The position numbers were made by a program, and so were the translations under genes. A DNA stretch of 64,000 nt from Ruminococcus sp. NK3A76 (GTDB lineage: Bacteria > Bacillota > Clostridia > Oscillospirales > Ruminococcaceae), in NCBI RefSeq assembly GCF_000686125.1, contig NZ_JMMA01000002.1, positions 2,480,001-2,544,000 of the forward strand, given 5' to 3'. The stretch's first letter is position 1. Each line of letters begins with the position of its first letter. Below, one piece after another: positions 49,305 through 58,175 of the stretch. A model generated the notes under the pieces. It did not search any database. It saw nothing but the letters and a program-made list of their open reading frames with translations, and had not been told where the DNA came from.

Positions 49305-50957
49305 ATGCTCAGAAAACGAATAGCCGCACTTGTATGTGCCGCCGCACTCACAGCCGCCTGCACGGTGACGCTTAGCGACAGCAGGCTCGTGCCGGCAGCG
49401 TATGCCGCAGGAGCGATAACGAAGACGCAGGACTGCCAGAGCTCAGACAACAGCATCTACACTGCAAACCACATCTACGGCAATCAGGAAAAGACGAAAA
49501 GGTCATACCTCTATCAGAGCGGTGAGAACCAGGTAACAAGAGTCGAATTCATCACGACTTCAACAGAAACAGTTGACTTATACGACCTCGACACAGGCTA
49601 TGTGCTTGTCGAAGACATAGACATGACTACCGGCAAGCTCATAAAAAGCAGGAAATTAGACCTGAGCCAGTCAACTTTTCTTCCTCTGTTCGGTGCCTTC
49701 TATGTCGGCGAGAACTACATCTTTGTCGTGACCGGCCAGAAGAATCTCAGTGAGAGCGATGACCAGAACGTTATCGCCGTAACAAGGATAACCAAGGACT
49801 TCAAAAGCTATAAGACCAAGATACTAAAGGGACGCAATACATACGTCCCCTTCAAGGCAGGCTCCTGCAAAATGGCCGAAGCAGGCGGCAAGCTGTATAT
49901 CCACACCTGCCACCAGATGTACCAGTCCAGCGACGGCCTGCGTCATCAGATGAATATGTCGTATGTTTTTGACATCGAGAGTATGACCTTTGACCAGGAA
50001 TACTACAAGGTCGAATGGCATTTTGATGATGCGCCTTTCCCGTTTGTCAGCCATTCGTTTGACCAGTATCTGCTCACTGACGGAAGTGCAGTTTATTCCT
50101 ACGACCACGGCGATGCAAACCCAAGAGCGCTCACTCTGAGCAAATACGACCTGTCAACCAAAACACGCACTGACAGCGAGATAGTAGATATACCCTCTGC
50201 CAAAAGCAACACCAGCTACAACTACACAGGTGTTCTGACAGGCGGCATGGCTCTTTCAAAGAACAATGTGCTGATATCGGCAAAAATGGCTGATATGACC
50301 GCAAGCGAGCTTGATAATTACTACGACCTGAAGGATATCTGCGTGGCCGTATACCCCAAGAGCTCGATAGGCACAAGCGCCAAGGCAAAGATAGTTAATC
50401 TCACCAATTACACAAACAAAGCACAGTCAGAAGGCAGCACGGGCAGAAGAAATTCCGCACCCCAGCTTGTAAAGATAAACGACAACAAATTCCTCGTCAT
50501 GTGGAAAGAATGCACCGGAAACACAAGGTGGTATTATACCGGCGACAACAAGGACGGCGTGACAAAGCTCGCCGTGATAGACGGCAGCGGCAGCCTTATC
50601 GGCAAGGTGACTGAGCTTGATGCGGATATACAGCTCTCCGAGTGCGATCCTGTGCTCTGCTCGGACGGCATGGTAAGGTGGTACACCGCCTCCGGCAGCG
50701 CACCCACTCTCTACGCCCTCGACCCTGACGACCCGACGGATTTCAGCGACGGCAAGGTGACAAGAGTTCCCGGCGATCTTGACGGCGACGGCAAAGTAAC
50801 GCTCAAAGACGGCCTACTCATCAAGCAGCATCTTGCACAGTGGAATGTCAAGATAAACGAATCAAACGCAGACGTTGACGGCGACGGCAAGGTCACCCTC
50901 AAAGATGCGCTACTCCTTTGCCAGTATCTCGCAAATTGGAAAGTAACATTAAAGTAA
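49305..50957 (+). CDS. Secreted dockerin-containing protein
   Basis: A 550-residue protein with a signal peptide (about residues 1-35, ending AYAAG), a domain of about 440 residues rich in Tyr, Lys and Asp without a recognised catalytic motif (possibly a beta-propeller-like fold), and a C-terminal type I dockerin (about 485-548). The dockerin has two calcium-binding repeats of DxDGDGKVTLKDxLLxxxxLAxW. It should dock to a cohesin on a cellulosome-type scaffold or cell-surface protein. AGGAGG lies 7 bases upstream; a strong terminator follows. Confidence 0.9.
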   Translation: MLRKRIAALVCAAALTAACTVTLSDSRLVPAAYAAGAITKTQDCQSSDNSIYTANHIYGNQEKTKRSYLYQSGENQVTRVEFITTSTETVDLYDLDTGYVLVEDIDMTTGKLIKSRKLDLSQSTFLPLFGAFYVGENYIFVVTGQKNLSESDDQNVIAVTRITKDFKSYKTKILKGRNTYVPFKAGSCKMAEAGGKLYIHTCHQMYQSSDGLRHQMNMSYVFDIESMTFDQEYYKVEWHFDDAPFPFVSHSFDQYLLTDGSAVYSYDHGDANPRALTLSKYDLSTKTRTDSEIVDIPSAKSNTSYNYTGVLTGGMALSKNNVLISAKMADMTASELDNYYDLKDICVAVYPKSSIGTSAKAKIVNLTNYTNKAQSEGSTGRRNSAPQLVKINDNKFLVMWKECTGNTRWYYTGDNKDGVTKLAVIDGSGSLIGKVTELDADIQLSECDPVLCSDGMVRWYTASGSAPTLYALDPDDPTDFSDGKVTRVPGDLDGDGKVTLKDGLLIKQHLAQWNVKINESNADVDGDGKVTLKDALLLCQYLANWKVTLK

Positions 50958-50968
50958 TGCATAATCAA

Positions 50969-51027
50969 GGTATCGGCTGCGCCGATGATTTTTAAGTATC
51001 ATCGGTCGGGGTCGATACCTTTTTTTG
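50969..51027 (+). terminator. Terminator of the dockerin gene
   Basis: GGTATCG pairs with CGATACC around an inner CCGATGAT/ATCATCGG hairpin; seven Ts follow. Similar in sequence to the terminator at 13559-13617. Confidence 0.87.
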
Positions 51028-51046
51028 CGCCGTCATGATGCGTTTT

Positions 51047-51076
51047 TGCATATTCAGAAGAACTCTGCGCATAATA
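51047..51076 (+). promoter_or_regulatory. Probable sigma-G promoter of spoVAC
   Basis: TGCATA, 17 bases, CATAATA. This closely fits the forespore sigma-G pattern and not sigma-A. It is 31 bases upstream of the spoVAC start codon and just after a terminator. Confidence 0.68.
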
Positions 51077-51106
51077 ACTCCAGTCAATATCCCGGAGGTA
51101 TCAATC

Positions 51107-51541
51107 ATGCAGCTTACAAAGGAAGAATACAGCAAGATGTACGAGCAGGAGGGCACAAAGACCAAGTGGTGGGTCACATTCCCGAAGGCGTTTTTCATCG
51201 GCGGCGGTATATGCGTGCTCGGGCAGGGGCTTACAGACCTTTACGGCTATCTCGGTGCTGACAGCAAGGCCGCCTCTACCCTTGCGACGGTGACGCTGAT
51301 ATTTCTCTCAGCGCTTCTGACCTCGCTCGGGCTGTATCACAAGCTCGCACGCCACGCAGGCGCAGGCACGCTCGTGCCGGTCACAGGCTTTGCAAACTCC
51401 GTCGCCGCCCCGGCAGTTGAATTTCGCAGCGAGGGCTACATCACCGGCCTTGGCGCCAAGATATTCATCATCAGCGGCCCGGTCATCCTCTACGGCATAC
51501 TCGCAAGCGTGCTGGCAGGAGTCTACTTTTATTTCAGGTAA
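51107..51541 (+). CDS. spoVAC: Stage V sporulation protein AC
   Basis: A 144-residue membrane protein with three to four helices and the conserved SpoVAC box GTLVPVTGFANSVAAPAVEFRSEGYITGLGAKIFIISGPVILYG. SpoVA proteins form the channel for dipicolinic acid in the spore inner membrane. GGAGG lies 7 bases before the ATG at 51107. Unusually, spoVAD and spoVAE do not follow: the gene runs directly into repeats and an IS element. Confidence 0.94.
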   Translation: MQLTKEEYSKMYEQEGTKTKWWVTFPKAFFIGGGICVLGQGLTDLYGYLGADSKAASTLATVTLIFLSALLTSLGLYHKLARHAGAGTLVPVTGFANSVAAPAVEFRSEGYITGLGAKIFIISGPVILYGILASVLAGVYFYFR

Positions 51542-51609
51542 CAAGTTACAGGTAACAGGTGAAACGCTTCGCTTAGTGAATAGTGAATAGTGAAGAATGA
51601 ATAGTGAAT
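51541..51609. repeat. Heptamer array carrying the IS insertion
   Basis: GTAACAAGTTACAGGTAACAGG, then GTGAATAGTGAATAGTGAAGAATGAATAGTGAAT. The IS3-family element interrupts this array. Confidence 0.75.
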
Positions 51610-51680
51610 TGAACCTGTATAATAAAACTACACATTTGAAGTTAATAATGATACAATATAAAAAAAGGAGTTGGCTTCAA

Positions 51681-51983
51681 ATGAGCACACATGGAGAAAA
51701 CAGTCGGGAATTCAAATTTAAGATCATGGAACTGCACTTCAAAGATAACATATCTGTGAAAGTGTTATCCGAAAAATTCGCAATACCGGAGCAAACGATC
51801 TACACATGGCGCAGAGAGTACAGAAAGTACGGCGAGGATGCATTTGTAGGCTGTGGGAAACAGCGTCCGCAGGATGCAGAACTTAGGCGATTGAAGAAAG
51901 AAAACGAAAAGCTCAGGATGCAGGTAGAGATCTTAAAAAAAGTTGCGGCATATCAGGCAGAGCAAGAGTCAAAGAAAAGATAG
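51681..51983 (+). CDS. IS3-family transposase OrfA
   Basis: A 100-residue helix-turn-helix protein (FKFKIMELHFKDNISVKVLSEKFAIPEQTIYTWRREYRKYG) with a leucine-zipper-like C terminus (ELRRLKKENEKLRMQVEILKK). AAAAGGAG lies 10 bases before the ATG at 51681. A run A-AAA-AAA-G near 51935-51942, in the TTA-AAA-AAA-GTT codons, is a classic -1 slippage site into OrfB. Confidence 0.9.
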   Translation: MSTHGENSREFKFKIMELHFKDNISVKVLSEKFAIPEQTIYTWRREYRKYGEDAFVGCGKQRPQDAELRRLKKENEKLRMQVEILKKVAAYQAEQESKKR

Positions 51984-51988
51984 ATGAC

Positions 51989-52843
51989 TTGCGGGCGAGA
52001 GGATTGGATAAATATCCGATCAATCTGGTATGTCAGACTCTCGGGATAAGTACAAGATCATATTATGACCGAAAGGAAAACCCTCGCAGCAACAAAGAAA
52101 AAGAAGATCTGGAGCTTGTAGAGAAAATGCAGACGATCTTCGCTGAAAGCTATGAGGAGTATGGCAGAGTGCGTATGAAAAAAGCACTTGAAGAAGCCGG
52201 ATACCCGATGAGTGAGGGGAAAGTCGGAAGGCTGATGCGTCAAGGAAATATGTACCCGAAAAAATGCAAAAAATATAGGGCAACGACCAACAGCAGGCAC
52301 AAGTATCAAGTTGCAGAAAATCTTCTTGACCGCAATTTTAATGCTGATAAGCCAAACCGAAAGTGGTGCGGAGACAGCACTTACATATGGACAGACGAAG
52401 GCTGGCTGTACGCAGCAGGGATAATAGACCTATGTGCACGTGATTGTGTCGGATTAAGCTTTAGCAGCAAACACACGCAGGAACTGATGATCGATTCGCT
52501 TGATCAGGCATTCAAAAAATACAAGCCGGGCGAAGGACTGCTGTTCCATTCTGACCGAGGCGTGCAATATGCTTCCAATGCATACAAAAACAAGCTTCAT
52601 AAGTACAAGATGATCCAAAGTATGTCTCGAAGCGGTGTGCCATATGACAATGCACCTATGGAAAGCTTCTGGGCAACGGTCAAAAATGCCTGTGTACATG
52701 GCTGTAGGTTCAAAACGAGGAAGGAAGCCGAGCTAAAAATATTTGAATACGTCTTTGGCTTTTACAACACACATCGTTATCACAGCTCAAACGGCTTAAA
52801 AACGCCATATGAGCTCAGAAATGAAAAGCTTTCTATTGGCTGA
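51989..52843 (+). CDS. IS3-family transposase OrfB (integrase catalytic part)
   Basis: A 284-residue DDE transposase: HTH_21-like region, then rve domain with D129 (CGDSTYIWT), D189 (FHSDRGVQY) and E225 (PMESFWATVK). It lies in the -1 frame relative to OrfA, open from the slippery site, so it is expected as an OrfAB fusion. A TTG at 51989 could start a separate OrfB. Confidence 0.92.
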   Translation: MRARGLDKYPINLVCQTLGISTRSYYDRKENPRSNKEKEDLELVEKMQTIFAESYEEYGRVRMKKALEEAGYPMSEGKVGRLMRQGNMYPKKCKKYRATTNSRHKYQVAENLLDRNFNADKPNRKWCGDSTYIWTDEGWLYAAGIIDLCARDCVGLSFSSKHTQELMIDSLDQAFKKYKPGEGLLFHSDRGVQYASNAYKNKLHKYKMIQSMSRSGVPYDNAPMESFWATVKNACVHGCRFKTRKEAELKIFEYVFGFYNTHRYHSSNGLKTPYELRNEKLSIG

Positions 52844-52892
52844 TATCAATAGTTTTATTAACTTTATGTGTGCAGAAAACTTGACAGGTTCA

Positions 52893-53130
52893 AATAGTTG
52901 TGGTGCGCCTGACGGCGCCTATGCCCATTCGGGCGGTTTTAGTGGAGTGTTTAGCTTCAAGGAAGCTCTCTCGCTATCCTTATGCCACCCCTGCATCGGC
53001 TTCGCCTGCGCTCACCCCCTTCGGGTGCATATCCTACGATTTAGCTTATATCGCCCGACTAACACGCCCGAATGGGCATCTGTGCCGCAGGCACTCCTCA
53101 CCTGTTAACTGTTACCTGTTAACTGTTACC
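52893..53130. repeat. Mosaic repeat island, right half after IS insertion
   Basis: Starts AATAGTTGTGGTGCG, which continues the array cut by the IS. GC-rich modules and CCTGTTA/ACTGTTA heptamers follow. No gene. Confidence 0.7.
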
Positions 53131-53132
53131 TG

Positions 53133-53168
53133 AAAAAAGGCTCCCCGAAAGAATTCGGGGAGCCTTTT
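53133..53168 (-). terminator. Terminator of the nadE-SGNH transcript
   Basis: GGCTCCCCGAA / TTCGGGGAGCC stem with a short AGA loop; six Ts on the minus strand. Confidence 0.88.
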
Positions 53169-53170
53169 GC

Positions 53171-54790
53171 TTATTTGAGCTTTTTTAGCAGCTTTGTCTT
53201 GAGCGCTGAGCTTTCGAGCTTGCTTAGCGCTTTCTTTGCTGCTGTCTTGTTGGCAGATGTCTTGCTCTCGGTGTAGGTCTGCACAGCGTCCTTTGCACGC
53301 TGCTCGGCTATCATCTGCTTGCTGACGTAATCTACTACCACATTCGTCCATACCGCATATGCCGCAGCTGTCAGATGAACGTAGCTGTCAGACGAGTACG
53401 CCGCAGGCAGCGCACCTGTGCCGGCTTTGAGCGGTGTGTTTATGTCGATGTAGTACATATCACTCTGCGTCTTGCAGTATGCTGCCAGCTTTGCGTTGAG
53501 GGCATTTACGTTTGCGTTGTTCAGGTTGCCCCTCTGGCCGCCTGCGTATACAGGGGTCATCGCTTCGATGTATATCGGCACGTTCGGGTTGGTGGCTCTG
53601 ATGCCGGTGATGTAGTTTACATAGTTGTTAAAGACGTAATCAGCACTGCCGACCATGTCGTTGGTGCCCATGTTTATAAACACTCTCTTAACGCCCGAAT
53701 GCTGTACCACATACCTTGCAGGGCCAGTGTAGCCGCCGTAGCTTATCTGATACTGCGAGCCGTTTGCGCCGCCGTCGTTGTGGAATGCGTAGCAGCCCCT
53801 CACCATCATTGCCGGGTGGCCTAAGAAGTTATAGCCCTGTGAGTTAAAATACATCTGCTGCCCGACGCCTATCGAGCTGCCGATAAAGCCTGATGCTCCG
53901 AAGAAGGTGTTTATCTGCTGCTGCGTAACGGTCGGTGCAGCCTTGCCTGTTATGACGTGTACCCTTGTGTAGAAGGTGTAGCTCTCTCTGCCGGCCTTGA
54001 CCTTTGCCTTGATAAGTGCCCTGCCGGCCTTTCTTGCAGTCACGACACCCTTTGAGGTAACGCTTGCGATGCTTGGTTCAGATGATGTGAAGCTCACCTT
54101 GTCATAGCCCGACAGCTTAAGAGTAAACTTCTTGCCTGCGACTACCTCCTTGTGCCATACGACTGCCGGCAGCTTCTGCTTTGATGAGGTCTTTGTCTGG
54201 TCGTATTTCACGCTGCTGTCATAGCTTGACACCTTGACGGTGACGTTTGCTGTCACGATGTATGTGTTCTTGTCGCTCTTGACTGTTATCGTGACCTTTG
54301 TGCTGCCGCTTTTCTTTGCAGTCAGCGTGATGCCGTTTACTGCGACTACCTTTTTGTTGCCTGTCTTGACAGTCACCTTGCCCTTGCTCGCACCCACGAT
54401 GTCGAGCTTTTTCTTCTCGCCCTTGTAGAGCACGATGTTCTGTGTCAGCCTTACAGTCTTTGCCGTCACCTTTTTGGCGGTGGTGGTGGTCGTGGCCTTT
54501 GTCGTGGTCGTCTTAGGTGTCGTTGTCGTCTTCTTTGTGGTCGTTGTCACCTTTGACGTTGTGGTCTTTTTTGCAGTCGTGGTAGTGGTCGTAGTATCCG
54601 TGTTGCTGCCTATTTCTGCTGCCTTGCCGCTCTCGACCGGCTCATCTTCTGCGCCCGACTCGTATTCAGGCGGAGTTATCTCTATCACGGGCAGGCTTTC
54701 TGTGTAGTCCTCCCCCGTCTGCGCAAATGCGCTCACCGTCGCACTCATAGCCATTATAAGGCTGAGTGCTGCACATATTATTTTTTTCAA
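53171..54790 (-). CDS. Secreted SGNH/GDSL hydrolase with Ig-like domain and Thr-rich linker
   Basis: A 539-residue protein: signal peptide (about 1-23, AFAQ), acidic segment, a Thr/Lys-rich linker (about 65-110) built on TTTT and KKTTT, Big-2-like beta domains (about 115-285), then an SGNH domain (about 298-500). Block I GFIGSSIGVGQQM (Ser), block III FINMGTNDM, block V DSYVHLTAAAY (Asp and His). An esterase or deacetylase acting on a polysaccharide is likely. The start overlaps nadE by 4 bases. Confidence 0.85.
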   Translation of the reverse strand: MKKIICAALSLIMAMSATVSAFAQTGEDYTESLPVIEITPPEYESGAEDEPVESGKAAEIGSNTDTTTTTTTAKKTTTSKVTTTTKKTTTTPKTTTTKATTTTTAKKVTAKTVRLTQNIVLYKGEKKKLDIVGASKGKVTVKTGNKKVVAVNGITLTAKKSGSTKVTITVKSDKNTYIVTANVTVKVSSYDSSVKYDQTKTSSKQKLPAVVWHKEVVAGKKFTLKLSGYDKVSFTSSEPSIASVTSKGVVTARKAGRALIKAKVKAGRESYTFYTRVHVITGKAAPTVTQQQINTFFGASGFIGSSIGVGQQMYFNSQGYNFLGHPAMMVRGCYAFHNDGGANGSQYQISYGGYTGPARYVVQHSGVKRVFINMGTNDMVGSADYVFNNYVNYITGIRATNPNVPIYIEAMTPVYAGGQRGNLNNANVNALNAKLAAYCKTQSDMYYIDINTPLKAGTGALPAAYSSDSYVHLTAAAYAVWTNVVVDYVSKQMIAEQRAKDAVQTYTESKTSANKTAAKKALSKLESSALKTKLLKKLK

Positions 54791-56814
54791 TTCTTCTCCC
54801 CCTCTAACTCGTCAAGCTCTTTTTGCCATATGGCGTTGCTCGCATCTGAAGGCATTCTCCAGTCGCCCCTCGGCGAGAGCGTAACAGAGCCTATCTTCGC
54901 CCCGTCCGGCAGGCAGGAGCGCTTGAACTGCTGCGAGAAGAATCTGCGGTAGAACGTCCTGAGCCATTTAAGTATCGTCGCATCATCGTATGCCCCCTCG
55001 AATGCGAGCCTGGCTATGCGGTATACCTTCTTAGGCTTGAACCCCCAGCGTATCGCATAGTAAAGGAAGAAATCGTGCAGCTCGTAGGGGCCTACGAGGT
55101 CTTCTGTTTTCTGCGTTATCTCGCTGCCTGTCTCGTCTGTCGGCAGCAGCTCGGGCGATACTGGCGTGTCCAGAATATCGTACAGTACATCTCTTAGCTT
55201 GTCGCTCGTGCAGGTGTCTGCATAGTATCTAACTATATGCCTTACCAGCGTTTTCGGCACAGAGCCGTTGACACCGTACATCGACATATGGTCGCCGTTA
55301 TAGGTCGCCCAGCCGAGTGCAAGCTCTGACAGGTCGCCTGTTCCGACAACAAGGCCGCCGACCTGATTTGCTATGTTCATGAGCACCTTGGTGCGCTCTC
55401 TTGCCTGGCCGTTTTCAAACACCACGCTGTGGTCGTTCACGTCATGGCCTATGTCCTCAAAGTGCTGTAAAACGCTCTTTGTGATGTTTACCTCACGAAA
55501 CGTCACGCCCAGCGCCTCGCATAGTATCTCGGCGTTGCCCCTCGTGCGCTTTGTTGTGCCGAAGCAGGGCATCGTGACTGCGACTATGTCACTGTGAGGC
55601 CTTCCTAGCTTGTCGAGAGCCATTATGCACACAAGCAGCGCAAGCGTCGAGTCAAGGCCGCCCGATATGCCGATAACAAGCGTCTTTGACCATGTGTGGG
55701 TCAGGCGCTTCATAAGCCCGTGCGACTGCATATTGAGTATCAGGTCGCACCTCTTGTTTCGCTCGGCTTCATTTGAGGGGATAAACGGCGTTCTGGCAAA
55801 TTTTCTTGTGAGCTTAGTTTCCTCACGGTCAAATGTCATCCACAGCACAGGCAGGTCGTCAAGAAAATGCTTTCTGTACCTGTCGGAAGGGGCGTCCCAG
55901 GTGTTTAAGCTCTCGGGGTAGGTAGACATCTTGCGCCTTTCAAACGCAAGGCGTGAGACATCTATTTCGGAAACGGTTATGCCGTTTTCAAACAGCGTGC
56001 TCTCTGCAAGGATAGAGCCGTTCTCAGCTATCAGATTATGCCCTGAGAACACCATGTCCTGCGTGCTCTCGCCGTCGCCTGCCGATGCGTAAACATAGCC
56101 GCACACAAGCCTTGCCGACTGGTTTGAAACAAGCGCACGCCTGTAATCGTCCTTGCCTATGACCTCATCGCTTGCCGAGAGGTTGCAGATGATGTTTGCG
56201 CCTGCCTTTGCAAGGTAGTTGGACACCGGGTCAGGCACCCAGAGGTCTTCGCATATCTCAAAGCCCACTATCAGCTCGTCAGAATTCTTGACAGGCTTTT
56301 CATTCTCCTCGTCGGTATAGCAGTCGAGCTTGAACACCGCCTGCTCCATATCGGCGGAGTGTATCTTGCCGTCCATATAGTAAGGCGTGAGGTCTAAATG
56401 GCAGCTGCCGCCCTTGTAAGGCGCAAAGTGCCTTGCCTCGTAGAATTCGTTGTAGTTAGGCAGATAGGTCTTCGGCACAAAGCTAAGTATCTCCCCGTGC
56501 ATGATAACTGCGGCGCAGTTGTATATCTTGCCCTTGGCCTTTAACGGCAGGCCTACGGCTATGAGCATCTCAAGCTCGGCTGTCGCCTTTGATATGTCGA
56601 TAGCCGCCTGCAAGGCCTCATCAAGCAGCATTCCCTGGAAGAATAAGTCCTGGCAGGTGTATCCCGTGATGCACAGCTCCGGGAAAACTGCTATCTTCAC
56701 ACCCTTCCGGGCGCACTCGTCTATCATTTTTAATATCTGCTGCTTGTTGAACTCAACATCTGCGACCTTTATCTCAGGCGTGCAGGCAGCGACCTTTATA
56801 AAACCGTCCTTCAT
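54787..56814 (-). CDS. nadE: Glutamine-dependent NAD synthetase
   Basis: A 675-residue two-domain enzyme. N-terminal nitrilase-type glutaminase with Glu (FPELCITGYTC), Lys (FVPKTYLPNY) and Cys (VGFEICEDLW); C-terminal synthetase with the PP-loop GISGGLDSTLALL and downstream GTGDLSELALGW. It converts nicotinate adenine dinucleotide to NAD. The length is normal. Promoter at 56846-56874. Confidence 0.96.
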   Translation of the reverse strand: MKDGFIKVAACTPEIKVADVEFNKQQILKMIDECARKGVKIAVFPELCITGYTCQDLFFQGMLLDEALQAAIDISKATAELEMLIAVGLPLKAKGKIYNCAAVIMHGEILSFVPKTYLPNYNEFYEARHFAPYKGGSCHLDLTPYYMDGKIHSADMEQAVFKLDCYTDEENEKPVKNSDELIVGFEICEDLWVPDPVSNYLAKAGANIICNLSASDEVIGKDDYRRALVSNQSARLVCGYVYASAGDGESTQDMVFSGHNLIAENGSILAESTLFENGITVSEIDVSRLAFERRKMSTYPESLNTWDAPSDRYRKHFLDDLPVLWMTFDREETKLTRKFARTPFIPSNEAERNKRCDLILNMQSHGLMKRLTHTWSKTLVIGISGGLDSTLALLVCIMALDKLGRPHSDIVAVTMPCFGTTKRTRGNAEILCEALGVTFREVNITKSVLQHFEDIGHDVNDHSVVFENGQARERTKVLMNIANQVGGLVVGTGDLSELALGWATYNGDHMSMYGVNGSVPKTLVRHIVRYYADTCTSDKLRDVLYDILDTPVSPELLPTDETGSEITQKTEDLVGPYELHDFFLYYAIRWGFKPKKVYRIARLAFEGAYDDATILKWLRTFYRRFFSQQFKRSCLPDGAKIGSVTLSPRGDWRMPSDASNAIWQKELDELEGEKN

Positions 56815-56845
56815 AGTTATCAGTCCTTTATAAAATGTTACTTAG

Positions 56846-56874
56846 ATTATAACATATTCACGGCGAAAATACAA
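56846..56874 (-). promoter_or_regulatory. Sigma-A promoter of nadE
   Basis: Minus strand TTGTAT, 17 bases, TATAAT. The start codon is about 32 bases downstream. Confidence 0.7.
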
Positions 56875-56884
56875 TAGCTTTTTT

Positions 56885-56991
56885 CGGTTAACAGCTAATA
56901 GTGAACTGCCACGTCGTAGACTTTGCGCCCGAATGGGCATATCATCGATGCTTTGCGTCGATATCTCACCTGTTACCTGTTACCTGTAACC
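56885..56991. repeat. Short repeat island
   Basis: GGTTAACAGCTAATAG, GCGCCCGAATGGGCAT, ATCGATGCTTTGCGTCGAT and a CCTGTTA array. No gene. Confidence 0.6.
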
Positions 56992-57024
56992 TAAAAAAGC
57001 TCCCCCTTTTTGGGAGAGCTTTTT
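56992..57024 (-). terminator. Terminator of the MBOAT-DHHW transcript
   Basis: AGCTCTCCC / GGGGGAGCT stem, AAAAA loop, TTTTTT on the minus strand. Confidence 0.85.
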
Positions 57025-57026
57025 GC

Positions 57027-58163
57027 TTAATCAAGCCACAAGAAATTATTATCCGAATTAAAGAAATCCATGTTGTAAAGCAGCACTACCTGCGTTATCC
57101 CCTCGGCCTTTATCAGCTCAGATACTGTCTGCTGCTCCATGTGGTAGTAACGCATATCTATCACATCAATGGTCGAGAAGCTGTCTGCAAGGTAAGGCAG
57201 TACGGCGTTTGCGTAAGAATCCTTTATCACGAGTATGCGCTCGTCATTCGCAGCATTCGACTTTATCGTGAAGTGCGAGAAGTTGCCGCCGAAAAGCGTT
57301 GCATACTTGTCCTTTGTCTCTAATTTCGTCACATCGTACATTCCGATGAGCGTTTTGGGGTCTTCCTGCTCCTTGGCAAACTCTACCTTGTATTCACCGT
57401 CAGGGTTCTTGGGGGCTCTGAATGTATCCGCCTCCTGTAATGCCGACGGCGCCTTTGAGTAAAGCGTGCCGTAGAACTCGCCGCTGAATGTCTCGTATTC
57501 GTAGTCAGGCTGTGCAGGCTCCTTGCCTAAAGCCTTCATCAGCGCTTCGTAGCCTACATGAGCACCCTGCTCTGTCCAGTGGTGGTCGGTGCGGTAAAAT
57601 ACCTGATTGCGCTCAGATGCGCTGTTGAGCTCGGTGTATGGGCTTATGAAGTTTATCTTTTCATCAAGCCCGTCCTTAACAAGGTCTATCGAGCTTCGCT
57701 GGTCGTCATTCAGGCACCCCTCCGGCAGCTTGTAGTTAAGCACCGCCGTCGCCGTGGGTACGAGCATGAAAGTCACCGGCACATCGACATTTTTCACAAA
57801 GTCATTAATGTATGTGACGTTCTTGTTTATCTGCACGGGGTTTTCCTTGTATTCCTGGATAAGATATCCGTCATCTGCAAAGTATACCCCGTTCTGATAA
57901 GTCTTCATCATCAGCCGCTCGTAGTCTACTTTGAGCGCATACAGCCCGTCACGCAGCGGCATCTGGTCTGAGAGGTATGTCTCCAGCTTGTCCTGAAACT
58001 CGCCTTTTAGCACAGTGTCGGTGTCTATCTCCGGCGACTGTGCGAGCATCCTGTTCTCCATGTCGGAAAACTCCCTGTCCTTCATCACAAGGCCTGCTAT
58101 GCCAAAGCCGAATATGAACACAAGGAAGAAAATTGAAATTATCTTTGCTTTTATAGCTTTCAT
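57027..58163 (-). CDS. DHHW/AlgX-like SGNH protein
   Basis: A 378-residue protein with one N-terminal membrane anchor (about 8-27). Features of the DHHW family: FSDMENRMLAQSP, DQMPLRDGLYALK, the name-giving YRTDHHWTEQGAHVGYEAL (Asp-His of the catalytic set, about residue 193), GNFSHFTIKS and ILVIKDSYANAVLPYL (catalytic Ser). AlgJ/AlgX relatives acetylate polysaccharides outside the membrane using acetyl groups delivered by an MBOAT partner, here the gene directly upstream (12-base gap). Confidence 0.88.
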   Translation of the reverse strand: MKAIKAKIISIFFLVFIFGFGIAGLVMKDREFSDMENRMLAQSPEIDTDTVLKGEFQDKLETYLSDQMPLRDGLYALKVDYERLMMKTYQNGVYFADDGYLIQEYKENPVQINKNVTYINDFVKNVDVPVTFMLVPTATAVLNYKLPEGCLNDDQRSSIDLVKDGLDEKINFISPYTELNSASERNQVFYRTDHHWTEQGAHVGYEALMKALGKEPAQPDYEYETFSGEFYGTLYSKAPSALQEADTFRAPKNPDGEYKVEFAKEQEDPKTLIGMYDVTKLETKDKYATLFGGNFSHFTIKSNAANDERILVIKDSYANAVLPYLADSFSTIDVIDMRYYHMEQQTVSELIKAEGITQVVLLYNMDFFNSDNNFLWLD

Positions 58164-58175
58164 TATTCCTCCCCC

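Larger units (their letters stand above)
51610..52892 (+). mobile_element. Intact IS3-family (IS150-like) insertion sequence
   Basis: 1283 bp. The imperfect terminal inverted repeats both begin TGAACCTGT; a 3-bp direct duplication AAT flanks the element. Two overlapping-phase transposase frames with a slippery site between them and all DDE residues are present, so it looks active and recent. It lies in a GTGAATA repeat array. Confidence 0.9.
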
